DNA of 41,568 nt from an uncultured delta proteobacterium (lineage in GTDB: Bacteria > Desulfobacterota > Desulfobulbia > Desulfobulbales > Desulfocapsaceae), in NCBI GenBank assembly GCA_903901335.1, contig CAIUQR010000133.1, positions 1 through 41,568 on the forward strand. Reading direction: 5' to 3'. Positions 25,272 through 34,708 of the stretch are shown here, piece by piece. Positions within the stretch are counted from its first letter, which is position 1; each line of letters opens with the position of its first letter. The position numbers and the translations under genes are program-made. The notes below the pieces were generated by a model. That model saw only the letters and a list, made by a program, of their open reading frames with translations, searched no databases and was not told the origin of the DNA.

Positions 25272-27707
25272 TTATAAAATGGACTTTCCTCTATCAAGCA
25301 CCTCTCGGATTAGGGCAGCAATATCCTTTTTGGCCAGGGGTTTCAGAGCAAAGCCACGGATACCTGCGGACCTGGCTTTTTCTTCGGAAACCTGGCTGCT
25401 GTATCCTGTACAGAGAATGATCGGCAGGTCCGGCCGGATCTGCAGCATTCTCCGGGACAGATCAAGGCCCGTCATCCCGGGCATGGTCTGGTCGGTGATC
25501 ACCAGATCAAAAGCATCGGGCTGGCTTTGGAAGATGGCCAGGGCCTCAAGACTGCTTGTGCATATCGTCACCGTATAACCCAGTCGTTGAAGCATACTCT
25601 GGGCCATCTCCGTTAAAATTTTCTCATCGTCAATAAACAGAATACGCTCATTACCGACCGGGTTGATTGTAACTGGTTTCGCCTCGGGAACGGACGGTTC
25701 GGTCATGGCCGGCAGTTTGATATCAAACACCGTGCCTTCCCCGATGACGCTGCGACAGACTATGAATCCACCATAACTCTTCACAATGCCATGGACGATG
25801 GCAAGACCCATTCCTGTCCCTTTGCCGACCTCCTTGGTGGTGAAATACGGGTCGAATATCCTCTCCTGTATCTCAGGCGCAATACCCGGTCCGCTGTCGC
25901 CGATGGACAGATGGATGAAATTTCCAGGTTGAATATCGGGATGGCCGTCCAATGCCACCTGAGAGAGCACCTCGTTTTTTAAAGAAATTGAAAGAATTCC
26001 ACCGGTCTCTTCCATGGCATGGTAGGCGTTGGTGCAGAGATTCATCAGTATCTGATGGATCTGGGTCGGATCGGCAACAACCATATTGAGGTCAGGATCA
26101 ATATCCTGCTGAATGACGATGGTCGTCGGCAGGGACGACCGGAGGAGTTTGATGGATTCCTTGACTATTGCCGCGGGCTGCAGGGGAATCTGTTGGGCTT
26201 TTGTCTGACGGCTGAAGGCGAGTATCTGTTTGACAAGTTCCTTTGCCCTGTTGCCCGCCTTGATAACCTGATCCAGATCTCCTGCTGTGACCGACCCGGC
26301 AGCGCTATCCTCCCTGGCCATTTCCGCGTAACCAAGGATCGCGCCGAGGATGTTGTTGAAATCATGGGCGATGCCGCCTGCCAGGGTGCCGATTGCTTCC
26401 ATCTTCTGGGCCTGCTGGAGTTGGGCCTGCAGATGCTTCTTCTCTTCTTCCGACCGCTTGCGCTCGGTGATGTCCTTGACCACACCATCGTAGGATAAAA
26501 GTACCCCGGAGGTATTTCTATAGCAGATAATACTATCGCTCACCCAGCGTAATTCCCCATCCTTGCGGATGATTTTATGCTCAAGAGGCGGGATGTTCTG
26601 TCCCGCCAGCACCTGTTGAACACGATCTATGAGCACCAGGCGATCATCGGGCGTGACCATATTGAACCAGAGATACGGGTCAGCGGCAAACTCCTCCGCC
26701 GAATATCCCGTTACCATCAGGCAGGCCGGGCTATGCTTCGTCTCCAGGGCACGGCCGTTTTCAACACGGACAGTGTACTGGTAGTCTGCAAGGCCCTCGG
26801 TGATGCGCCGGTAACGGGACTCGCTCTCCGACAGGGCCTGTTCCGCCCGCTTGCGGTCTGTGATGTCAAAACTCAATACGACAAGGGACACAACATCGCC
26901 GTTGGTATCAAAAACAGGAGAAAAAGCAACCTGGAGCCAACTCTGCCCAGAGACAAGATCAAAGGTATTTTCGTAGAAAATCGCTCTCCCTTGTCGTGCT
27001 GCATTAATAAATTCCAAGGCGAATTGATACTTCGTCTCCCCAAGAATTTCTTTGACATGACTGCCGATAATCTTTTCTCGGGGAATCCCGAATGATTTCT
27101 CATATGCCACATTAACAAACTCGTATCGTAATGTATTGGCGTTGACGTAAGCAACATACCCGGGGATATTATCGGCAAGACTTAAGAATCTCTCATTGCT
27201 CTCAACGAAAGCCTCCTCCGCGCGCCTGCGCTCGGCCAGCTCCTTTTCCAGTTCCTGGGTACGTTCGGCCACCAGGGCAGCCAATTGGACTTTCTCCTGC
27301 TGCTCGCGTCTGTTGGCCTTCCTGATCTTGGCCATGACCGTGATCTGGGCGATCAGCTCAACCTCGTCGAAGGGTTTGGCAAGAAAGCCCTCCGCACCCA
27401 TTTCCAAGGCCTTGAAGCGACTCTCCTGATCGGTCCTGATGGCGGTCAGGAAGATCACCGGAATAGTTTCCAACAAACTGTTTCCCTTTATTTTACCGCA
27501 GACGGCATAGCCATCCATGCCCGGCATGACGATGTCGAGCAGAATCACATCCGGGTCTTCAGCCAGGGCCAACTCAATCCCCTGTCGACCATCCTGAGCG
27601 GTCAGGATTCTGGTGCCGGGCAATCTGTCCGATACCACTGCCTTGAGCGTTGTCAGGTTATCCCGGTTATCGTCGATGGCCAATATTGTCAGGTCACGCA
27701 TCGCCAT
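25272..27707 (-). CDS. REC-PAS-PAS hybrid histidine kinase with terminal receiver
   Basis: The protein is 811 aa, read from [13 protein letters not shown]. The start overlaps the end of the preceding kinase gene by 14 bases, with GAGG upstream. The N-terminal receiver (about 5-125) has [21 protein letters not shown] and LAKPFDEV. A coiled coil follows, then PAS domains (about 165-290 and 295-420), HisKA ([13 protein letters not shown]), ATPase ([20 protein letters not shown]) and a C-terminal receiver (TDQTMPG, LKPLAK). The receiver-first layout suggests it is fed by another kinase, plausibly the coupled HAMP/GAF kinase upstream. Its last 400 residues are nearly identical to those of the next gene. 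Confidence 0.92.
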   Translation of the reverse strand: MAMRDLTILAIDDNRDNLTTLKAVVSDRLPGTRILTAQDGRQGIELALAEDPDVILLDIVMPGMDGYAVCGKIKGNSLLETIPVIFLTAIRTDQESRFKALEMGAEGFLAKPFDEVELIAQITVMAKIRKANRREQQEKVQLAALVAERTQELEKELAERRRAEEAFVESNERFLSLADNIPGYVAYVNANTLRYEFVNVAYEKSFGIPREKIIGSHVKEILGETKYQFALEFINAARQGRAIFYENTFDLVSGQSWLQVAFSPVFDTNGDVVSLVVLSFDITDRKRAEQALSESESRYRRITEGLADYQYTVRVENGRALETKHSPACLMVTGYSAEEFAADPYLWFNMVTPDDRLVLIDRVQQVLAGQNIPPLEHKIIRKDGELRWVSDSIICYRNTSGVLLSYDGVVKDITERKRSEEEKKHLQAQLQQAQKMEAIGTLAGGIAHDFNNILGAILGYAEMAREDSAAGSVTAGDLDQVIKAGNRAKELVKQILAFSRQTKAQQIPLQPAAIVKESIKLLRSSLPTTIVIQQDIDPDLNMVVADPTQIHQILMNLCTNAYHAMEETGGILSISLKNEVLSQVALDGHPDIQPGNFIHLSIGDSGPGIAPEIQERIFDPYFTTKEVGKGTGMGLAIVHGIVKSYGGFIVCRSVIGEGTVFDIKLPAMTEPSVPEAKPVTINPVGNERILFIDDEKILTEMAQSMLQRLGYTVTICTSSLEALAIFQSQPDAFDLVITDQTMPGMTGLDLSRRMLQIRPDLPIILCTGYSSQVSEEKARSAGIRGFALKPLAKKDIAALIREVLDRGKSIL
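25281..26474 (-). repeat. duplicated transmitter-receiver module, copy B
   Basis: Partner of 22111-23304. The two sensor portions in front of the repeat are unrelated. A third, more diverged copy of the receiver end lies at the right edge (41311-41568). Confidence 0.9.
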
Positions 27708-30666
27708 GGAGCACCTCACTCAGGGTTTGCATGAGCGCTTTCTCGTCTATCGGCTTGGAGATGTATCCATCGAAGCCATGGGACAAAATTTCCTCCCGGT
27801 CACCCTTCATCGCACTCGCAGTGACGGCCACCACCGGAATATGGCGCAGCGTCTCATCTTCCCGGATAGCCGCCAGCGCCGCAAAGCCATCCATAAAGGG
27901 GAGCGCCAGATCCGTCAGGATCAGATCCGGCAGATGCCGCCTGGCCTGCTCGATGGCCGCCCGGCCATCCTCCGCGGCGACGACCTGATAGCGCTCCGCC
28001 AGTAAGGCCCGAGCCGTCTTCAGGTTATCCGGGTTGTCCTCCACCACCAGGACGACGGGCGGCACCCGGCGCGGCCTGTTCAGTCGTGGCCGTGCAGGCA
28101 AAACAGGCTTTTCCGGAGGCGGCTCGAGCATCCTCGCCACTGCCTGCAGCAGTTCTGTCTTGCCGATATCGCCTTTCTGGATCAACTGGTGGATATTATT
28201 TCCGGTAAGAAAGCTCAGCTCCTCTTTGGTGACGTGCTTGGCCGTGAGGATGAGCACCGGCAGTGGGGCCGTCCGCTCCGCAGCGCGAATCTGCTTGAGC
28301 ACTTCGAAGCCGTCCATCCCCGGCATCATCAGGTCGAGGATTACAGCATCGGGCAGACAACCTTCGACATACGCCAAGGCGTCAAAGCCGTTGCGCGTCA
28401 CCTGCACTCGATACCCCTGTTCACTGAGGATGTCGATCATCTGAATCACTGCGGGTTCGCTATCCTCCACGAGAAGAATGCATTGACCCCGGCCGGCGAC
28501 AAGGTCTTGCCGGTCGGCCGCATCTTTTGAGTTGCAGCCTATGTACGTACCTCCCCCCACACCAGGCAGGGAGAGACTGAGCGGCAATCTGAGGGTAAAG
28601 GTCGAGCCCTCGCCGGGTGAGCTTTCAACCGTAATGTTACCCTGCAGAAGGGTGGCATATTTTTTAGCAATAGCCAGGCCAAGTCCAGTGCCGCCGTATC
28701 TGCGCGAGGTGCCTTCATCGGCCTGCCGAAACTCCTCGAAGATGCGGGGAAGATGGTCGGCGGCGATCCCTATACCCGAATCGCGAACGGCCACCAGGAT
28801 CTCCTTGTCCACCAGCCGCGCCGAAACCTCCACCGAACCGGCGTCGGTGAATTTCACCGCATTGCCGATAAGATTCTGCATAATATGCCGGAACTTATCG
28901 GGATCCGTGGTGATCGACGGCAGATTCTCATCTATTTTGTTTTGCAGGGCAATGTCCTTCTCCCGTGCCTGGGGATGAATCATATCCACAACCTCGCCGA
29001 CCAGCGCCCGCAGGGAGAAACGGGCCGGGCTGATCTCCATCCGGCCGGATTCGATACGGGAAAGATCAAGGATGTCGTTGATCAGGGCCAGGAGATGCCT
29101 GCCGTTGCGCTCGATCACTTCCAGGTAGTCAAATTCCTCCTCGGGGATTTTCTTTGCCAGCCTGCGGCCCAGCACGCTCGACAGGGCAATTACCGAGTTC
29201 AGCGGCGTACGCAGTTCGTGGCTCATATTGGAGAGGAAGGTGCTTTTCATCCGGTTGGCCGCGTCCAGTTGCTTCTTCTGCATCTCCAGTTCGGTATTCT
29301 GGTGGGTCAGCTCGTCGGCCTGGGCGACCAACTCCTGCTTCTGCGCATTGAGCTCGCGGTTTTGATGGTCAAGTCGCTCGGCCAGTTCCTGAACCTCCCG
29401 GAAGGCCAGGACGCCGTTCATCCGGGCCGTCACGGTGGTTAAGACCGTCTCCAGCAGCCGGACGGCTTTTTCGTCATAGCCGCGGATGCTCGCAAGAGAG
29501 ATCATCGCCATAACATGCTGCCCGGCAAAAAGTGGCAGGGTGATGATCTCCCGGGGGATAAGATCCCCTGGTACTGTGGTAAAGGTGAACCGGGTGTCCT
29601 CGGGAATATCGGTAAGCCGCTGCATCTTCCCGGTGGCTAAGGCCGCGCCGAACTCGCCTTCATGTGCCACCGCCGAAAACGAGGCGCGCCCATCGCCTGA
29701 TAGGCCGATAGATTCGAAATGTTCAAATACCGTCCTCTGCGGATTCAACAGATACACCGCCCCGCTCTGGGATCCGGTCTGTTCGACAAGCTCTTTGATC
29801 AGCTCCCGGCAGAAGGAGCGCGCCTCTATTTCCCGAAGCATCACACCGGCAAGTCGCGCCGCCTGTTCATTGATAAACATCTGCGTCTCGACGGTTTCGG
29901 CCATCTCGTTGAAGGCGGCCGACAACACACCCAACTCGTTTTCTGCAAAATAGCTGCTCCGGCTGTCCAACCTACCAAGGCGGAACTGTTCCGCAGCCCT
30001 GGTCAGGTTCGCCAGCGGTTCCTTGATGCCTCGTAACAGATGCCAGGAGACAAAGAAGGAGATGAGGAGGATGGCCACGATAATGATGGCCAGGTAGCGG
30101 TTCAGAGCGATTTTCTTCTCCGTAGCCATACGGTAGAGCTCGTCGCTCTTGGAGCCGGCAAAGTCACCTATGCTATCTATATGACTCTTCAAATGATCAG
30201 TAGTACCGCCATCGGCAGCGCCTGTCTTGGTGCGGGCCACAGCTTCGCCCGTCTTGCCTGAGCGGACTAATCGGATTGTCTCGTCGTGGAAGACGTTCAA
30301 CTTGACAAAATCGCTTTCCAGGGAGGCAATGTCGGTGCGCGGACCGAGATAGCGGTCATAGATGATGGCCAATTGCCGCGAGGCATCGATCTTGCTGGTT
30401 TCGACGTCCTGCAGGGCAGCGGTTATCTCCTGGTCGTTTTCGGCCAGCAGCAGATCCCGCATTGCCCGGCGGATATTCTGCATGTCGGCTTTGAGCATTC
30501 CCACGGCCCTGCTGACCTGGAATGGATGCGTATAAATCGACTCGGTCTGCGACCAGAGCAGATCCGTCTGTATCCAGGCCGTTGCGCCAAGGAGTACCAC
30601 GAACGCGAGAATGAGCCCCAGGCTCAGACGCAACTGCGTGCGGATTCTTATATCCTTCAATTTCAT
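27694..30666 (-). CDS. membrane hybrid kinase: sensor-HAMP-GAF-HK-REC-REC
   Basis: The protein is 990 aa. TM1 (about 10-32), a helical periplasmic domain (about 33-188, four-helix-bundle like), TM2 (about 190-213) and HAMP (about 214-270) are followed by a GAF domain (about 275-440) and a Gln-rich coiled coil (about 445-500). HisKA has FLSNMSHELRTPLN. The ATPase has LIGNAVKFT, DSGIGIA and GTGLGLAIAKK. Two receivers end the protein: about 765-885 with AVILDLMMPGMDG but an atypical LIQKGD at the Lys site, and about 893-988 with LILTDLALPFMDG and ISKPID. The gene downstream begins inside its 3' end. The starting ATG has no strong ribosome site. Confidence 0.92.
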   Translation of the reverse strand: MKLKDIRIRTQLRLSLGLILAFVVLLGATAWIQTDLLWSQTESIYTHPFQVSRAVGMLKADMQNIRRAMRDLLLAENDQEITAALQDVETSKIDASRQLAIIYDRYLGPRTDIASLESDFVKLNVFHDETIRLVRSGKTGEAVARTKTGAADGGTTDHLKSHIDSIGDFAGSKSDELYRMATEKKIALNRYLAIIIVAILLISFFVSWHLLRGIKEPLANLTRAAEQFRLGRLDSRSSYFAENELGVLSAAFNEMAETVETQMFINEQAARLAGVMLREIEARSFCRELIKELVEQTGSQSGAVYLLNPQRTVFEHFESIGLSGDGRASFSAVAHEGEFGAALATGKMQRLTDIPEDTRFTFTTVPGDLIPREIITLPLFAGQHVMAMISLASIRGYDEKAVRLLETVLTTVTARMNGVLAFREVQELAERLDHQNRELNAQKQELVAQADELTHQNTELEMQKKQLDAANRMKSTFLSNMSHELRTPLNSVIALSSVLGRRLAKKIPEEEFDYLEVIERNGRHLLALINDILDLSRIESGRMEISPARFSLRALVGEVVDMIHPQAREKDIALQNKIDENLPSITTDPDKFRHIMQNLIGNAVKFTDAGSVEVSARLVDKEILVAVRDSGIGIAADHLPRIFEEFRQADEGTSRRYGGTGLGLAIAKKYATLLQGNITVESSPGEGSTFTLRLPLSLSLPGVGGGTYIGCNSKDAADRQDLVAGRGQCILLVEDSEPAVIQMIDILSEQGYRVQVTRNGFDALAYVEGCLPDAVILDLMMPGMDGFEVLKQIRAAERTAPLPVLILTAKHVTKEELSFLTGNNIHQLIQKGDIGKTELLQAVARMLEPPPEKPVLPARPRLNRPRRVPPVVLVVEDNPDNLKTARALLAERYQVVAAEDGRAAIEQARRHLPDLILTDLALPFMDGFAALAAIREDETLRHIPVVAVTASAMKGDREEILSHGFDGYISKPIDEKALMQTLSEVLHGDA

Positions 30667-30772
30667 TCAATACTCCTGTTTCAGATTGTTTAGACCGTCA
30701 GACAGTCGACTATCAAGAACTCAAGTATACCATAAAGGCAGCGTATGTTTGTATGAGAGAAACGCCTCCGTT

Positions 30773-31660
30773 CTATTCGTTTGAGGAGTTACCATCTTTG
30801 ACGAATATGGCTGCGGGGAGTGCCGCCCGGCGAAAACCGCCGGCACCTTCGACAATCCTCCCTTCCGTCTCATCGGTGACAAGATATCCACCGGAGGCCA
30901 GACAGCGCCGCACTTTGCCCAGAATCAGCGCCTGCATCTCCGGCCGATAATAGATGAGGACGTTGCTGCAGAACACGAGATCAAAATTCCCGAAAATGCT
31001 CTCCGGCGGGCAGACCGTGCTCTCATCCAGCAGATCATAGACGGTGAAATCCACACGGTCCATGAGCCGATGGGCGATAAAGAAAGACCCTTGCCGTCGA
31101 TAAAAATACCTGCGAAGATGAGACATACGCACGTTTCCGACGGCCTCCTCAGAATAAAGGCCGGTGCGGGCCACTGCCAGGTCGGGCGCGAACCAGTCGG
31201 TTGCAATGATACGATACGGGATCGATGTCTCCCGAGTCCTGTTTAAGTCATCCAGCAGGATGGCAAGCGACCAGGCCTCCTGCCCGGTGGCACAACCGGC
31301 CGACCAGACTCGAATCTCGCCCCGCCCTGATTTCTCTTTGGCCTCAAGGAGGCCGGGCAGGATCAATCGCTCGAGTAGCGCGAAGGCGAGGCTGTTGCGG
31401 AAAAACTCACTGTAGCCGATATGCAGTGACTGCAGAAGGGCCTCGGCCTCCGAAAAATCCTTGGCCAGTCGCTCCCCATAGGCTGCTGCGGTCTCCATCG
31501 ATGCGGAAGCCCTTTTATCCAGGGTTTTGGCCAGAAAAGTGGCATTGAACGGGAAGAGGTTCAAACCATGGACCTTGCGAACCAGGCCGACCAAAGCGAC
31601 CAGTGCTTCTTGCGACCAATGAAGATCGCCTATTGACTCCAATTGTGTAGCATTGTCCAT
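30773..31660 (-). CDS. CheR-type protein methyltransferase outside the che cluster
   Basis: The protein is 295 aa. The N-terminal helical part (about 1-100) is diverged from CheR. The SAM-binding part has EIRVWSAGCATGQEAWSLAILL, RIIATDWFAPDL, DLVFCSNVLIYY and SGGYLVTDE, the CheR order of motifs with DWF in place of the usual DIS. No CheB, CheW or CheA accompanies it. It lies between sensor kinase genes (36 bases after one, 107 before another). It may methylate a receptor elsewhere or act on one of the kinases; both are inference. It is clearly distinct from the cluster CheR at 9381-10229. Confidence 0.88.
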   Translation of the reverse strand: MDNATQLESIGDLHWSQEALVALVGLVRKVHGLNLFPFNATFLAKTLDKRASASMETAAAYGERLAKDFSEAEALLQSLHIGYSEFFRNSLAFALLERLILPGLLEAKEKSGRGEIRVWSAGCATGQEAWSLAILLDDLNRTRETSIPYRIIATDWFAPDLAVARTGLYSEEAVGNVRMSHLRRYFYRRQGSFFIAHRLMDRVDFTVYDLLDESTVCPPESIFGNFDLVFCSNVLIYYRPEMQALILGKVRRCLASGGYLVTDETEGRIVEGAGGFRRAALPAAIFVKDGNSSNE

Positions 31661-31696
31661 ATTCAGTAATATTTTTTAGTGTCAGGAAATTATTTT

Positions 31697-33976
31697 CTAG
31701 CTTTGTCCCAGCGCCTTCCTGACTTTGGTTGCCAGGTCTCTTTTTGAAAATGGCTTCTGAATGAAATGAACCCCCTCATCCAGTATTCTATGCTGATCTA
31801 TTACATCAGACGTATATCCCGACATGAAGAGGCATTTAAGGTGCGGATAGCCTGGCAGCAGTTTTTCGGAAAGATCCCGGCCATTCATTTCAGGCATGAT
31901 TACATCTGTGAGGAGCAGGTGAATCTCCCCGGCAAGTTCACCAACCACCCGGATGGCCTCCCCTGGACTGCCTGTTGTCAGTACGGTGTATCCAAGGCGT
32001 TCAAGCATCGACGCAGTCATTTGCAGGATCGTCGGTTCGTCCTCCACCAGCAGAATTGTCTCATGGCCGCCCACGGGAGGCTCAAGCGCGCCGTCTGTTC
32101 GCATTTGGTCTGTTACGCCTCTATACCGGGGCAGGTAGATTGAAATGGTTGTTCCTTGTCCAGGCTCGCTGTAGACATTGACGAAGCCGTTGTTTTGCTT
32201 TACCGCACCATATACGGAGGATAAACCCAGGCCGGTTCCTTTGCCAACACCTTTGGTAGTGAAGAAAGGTTCAAAGACGTGAGAGAGCGTCTCTTTTTCC
32301 ATTCCGCAACCATTGTCACTCACAGCGATTCGCACATACTCCCCAGAAACCAGATCCCCTTGAGCGGAGCAGGATTCCTTTTCCAAAGTCCTGTTTTCCG
32401 TCTCAACGGTCATTTTGCCAACACCTTTAATGGCATCTCGAGCATTAACGCAAAGATTGGCCAAAATCTGGTCGATCTGCGATGGATCGACTTTAACCGG
32501 CCAGAGGCTGACCCCGGGCAACCAGGCGAGATGGATGTCCTCACCAATGAGTCGTCGTAACATCTTGAGCATTCCTTCCACAGTCTCATTCAGATCAAGC
32601 ACCCTGGGTATAACGGTTTGTTTGCGTGCAAAAGCCAGCAGTTGTCGGGTGATATCAGCGGAGCGTTCGGCCGCCCTGCGAATTTCTTCCAGGTTGGCAA
32701 AAATCGGTTGCTCCGGATCAACCTGATCCATGGCCATCTCTGCATGTCCCAGGATGACACCTAGCATGTTGTTAAAGTCGTGGGCTACACCACCTGCAAG
32801 CTGACCTACTGCTTCCATCTTCTGGGCCTGCTGGAGTTGGGCTTCGAGCTTGACTTTCTCCTCTTCGGCTCGCTTGCGTTCGGCGATGTCACGTCCAATA
32901 CCCAGCACACCGATAAGCGTTCCCCTGTCATTATACATCGGCGTTTTGGTGGTCTCCAATAGGGCGCGATGACCATTGTCGGCGAAGGTGACCCATTCCT
33001 CATTGCTAACTGGCTCTCCTGCTGCAATGGCCTTACGGTCATTCTCCCGAAAGAACTCCGCAAGGTCCCGGTCCACAAAATCAAAATCTGTTTTCCCTAT
33101 GATTTCATCTTCTCTGGCGTCGAAGAGACGCTCAAATATTCGGTTACAGGAAAGATAAACACCATCTTGATCTTTCAACCAGACCAAATCCGGGATAGTC
33201 TGCACCAGAGTGCGAAGGTGACTTTCACTTTTATACAATTCCTCCTCCGACTGTTTACGCTCAGTGATATCCTGATTGATGCCGACGGAACCGATAATCC
33301 TCCGCTCATCGTCCAGAAGAGGTGCTGCTGAATTGAGGATAGTCTTGTACGTGCCGTCAAAGCACTCGATTTTAATCTCTTGGTTTATTAATGACTCACC
33401 TGCCTTGACCGCCCTGGCCATGGCCCATTCCTCTGACTCCACTCGTTTGCCGGTGTCGGACCACCAGCCTTTGTATTCTCTATACTGATCAATGCCCAAA
33501 TAGCGGACACCTGCCCATATTTTTTCTCCGGCAGTGTTGCCCATAATGATTATGCCGTTCTCATCCGCGACCCAGACGCCGACAGGCAGAGTATCAAGGA
33601 CGGTATGGAGAAGCGATTTCTCCTGACTGATTTCTTTCAGCAAAGAAACGTTTTTTTTCTCGAGAACTTGCGCTTGAATTCTGTTTTCTAGAATAACTGC
33701 CAGAAATTTAAAGGCACTTCGAAACACGGCGCACTCAGTTTCTCCGGCACCAGGATTCTCTGCCATAACAGTGTATCCAAAGGACGAATGGAGCGTTGTA
33801 ATGGGAAAGATGCGGCATTCAGGAACCCCAGGAGGCAAACGATCAGCATACGCGAAGATAAAATCCTCTTCGAGTCCGTTCAAAGACTCTACGAATTTTG
33901 ATCTTACCGAATCGGGATCAGATATCTGCGACACGTATGCGAGAGCTAACAGGATTTCGTGTGACAGCCTGTTCAT
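31697..33976 (-). CDS. PAS-PAS hybrid histidine kinase with terminal receiver
   Basis: The protein is 759 aa and soluble. An N-terminal region (about 1-115) looks like a weak GAF-type domain. Two PAS domains follow (about 125-245 with VGINQDITER, 255-380 with LGIGRDIAER). HisKA has GGVAHDFNNMLGVILGHAEM. The ATPase has LCVNARDAIKG, DNGCGM and GTGLGLSSVYG. The receiver (about 640-755) has VEDEPTI, LLLTDVIMPEMNG and IQKPFSK. Its start shares an ATGA with the stop of the MEDS gene. The transmitter and receiver closely resemble those of the PocR kinase at 34709-37204, a second, older paralogous pair within the same run. Confidence 0.92.
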   Translation of the reverse strand: MNRLSHEILLALAYVSQISDPDSVRSKFVESLNGLEEDFIFAYADRLPPGVPECRIFPITTLHSSFGYTVMAENPGAGETECAVFRSAFKFLAVILENRIQAQVLEKKNVSLLKEISQEKSLLHTVLDTLPVGVWVADENGIIIMGNTAGEKIWAGVRYLGIDQYREYKGWWSDTGKRVESEEWAMARAVKAGESLINQEIKIECFDGTYKTILNSAAPLLDDERRIIGSVGINQDITERKQSEEELYKSESHLRTLVQTIPDLVWLKDQDGVYLSCNRIFERLFDAREDEIIGKTDFDFVDRDLAEFFRENDRKAIAAGEPVSNEEWVTFADNGHRALLETTKTPMYNDRGTLIGVLGIGRDIAERKRAEEEKVKLEAQLQQAQKMEAVGQLAGGVAHDFNNMLGVILGHAEMAMDQVDPEQPIFANLEEIRRAAERSADITRQLLAFARKQTVIPRVLDLNETVEGMLKMLRRLIGEDIHLAWLPGVSLWPVKVDPSQIDQILANLCVNARDAIKGVGKMTVETENRTLEKESCSAQGDLVSGEYVRIAVSDNGCGMEKETLSHVFEPFFTTKGVGKGTGLGLSSVYGAVKQNNGFVNVYSEPGQGTTISIYLPRYRGVTDQMRTDGALEPPVGGHETILLVEDEPTILQMTASMLERLGYTVLTTGSPGEAIRVVGELAGEIHLLLTDVIMPEMNGRDLSEKLLPGYPHLKCLFMSGYTSDVIDQHRILDEGVHFIQKPFSKRDLATKVRKALGQS

Positions 33977-34632
33977 GGTTTTTTAATGGCCTTCAGGAAT
34001 TCCGGTGCGTGTTCCGCCAGCCATTTCTCGGGGTGAACAAAATAAGGATTCTCAAAGATTCCGCCGCCCATAATTACGAAGGGGTGGGTCTGTAGAGCCC
34101 TCATGATGGTAGAACCAGGAAAACGAGTGACATCATAGAGACAGATACTGATCCAGGGTTTTTTCCAGATGAAGGTGTTGAGAATTGATTCGTATGCCAT
34201 GAGATGTTCAACCCCCGGAATTTTCTCAAGGGACCAACCCATTTCCGCCGTTCCCCGAACATTCCTCATCCCGACGCGCAGGTTCTGATCCCAAATATCG
34301 TCATGGGCCTTCAGCATATCAGTAGGAGAAAAATATCCTTCTGGATGGTACAAGTCGCTGGAATGTAAAAGAATAAAAGAGTCAGGGTCGGGAAGGGAAG
34401 GGATATCCGGACAAAGTGTGTGGACGCTGTCAAGCGCATGATTATGATCAGCCTCACCAGGACAACAGATAAGAAGCTCACTTTCTCGAAGACCCTGAGC
34501 TAGAAAACCAAACATAATCGCGTCCCGTTCCGCCTTGGATTCGTAGAGTCCGCAAATATGCGTGCCCCAATTGCAGGTGTACCCGCCGAATCCCAGGTTC
34601 ATAACCGCCAGATCCGATGTTTTCAGGTGCAT
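33973..34632 (-). CDS. MEDS domain protein
   Basis: The protein is 219 aa, read from MHLKTSDLAVMN at 34632 with GGAGG five bases upstream; the longer frame overlapping the PocR kinase gene is unlikely. The MEDS (DcmR-type sensory) pattern is visible: GTHICGLYESKAERDAIMFGFLAQGL, SELLICC, DPDSFILLHSSDLYHPEGYFSP and MLKAHDDIW. The domain forms the whole protein; no DNA-binding part is attached. MEDS domains sense one-carbon or hydrocarbon compounds or regulate kinases in several bacteria. Four-base overlap with the following kinase suggests it supplies that kinase with input. Confidence 0.85.
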   Translation of the reverse strand: MHLKTSDLAVMNLGFGGYTCNWGTHICGLYESKAERDAIMFGFLAQGLRESELLICCPGEADHNHALDSVHTLCPDIPSLPDPDSFILLHSSDLYHPEGYFSPTDMLKAHDDIWDQNLRVGMRNVRGTAEMGWSLEKIPGVEHLMAYESILNTFIWKKPWISICLYDVTRFPGSTIMRALQTHPFVIMGGGIFENPYFVHPEKWLAEHAPEFLKAIKKP

Positions 34633-34708
34633 TGCGTCCTCCCTTCCATAAATAGTCAATAAAATCTGATTACAGAGACTTGAGCCGTCAGCCGGTTCCC
34701 TTGCAGTG

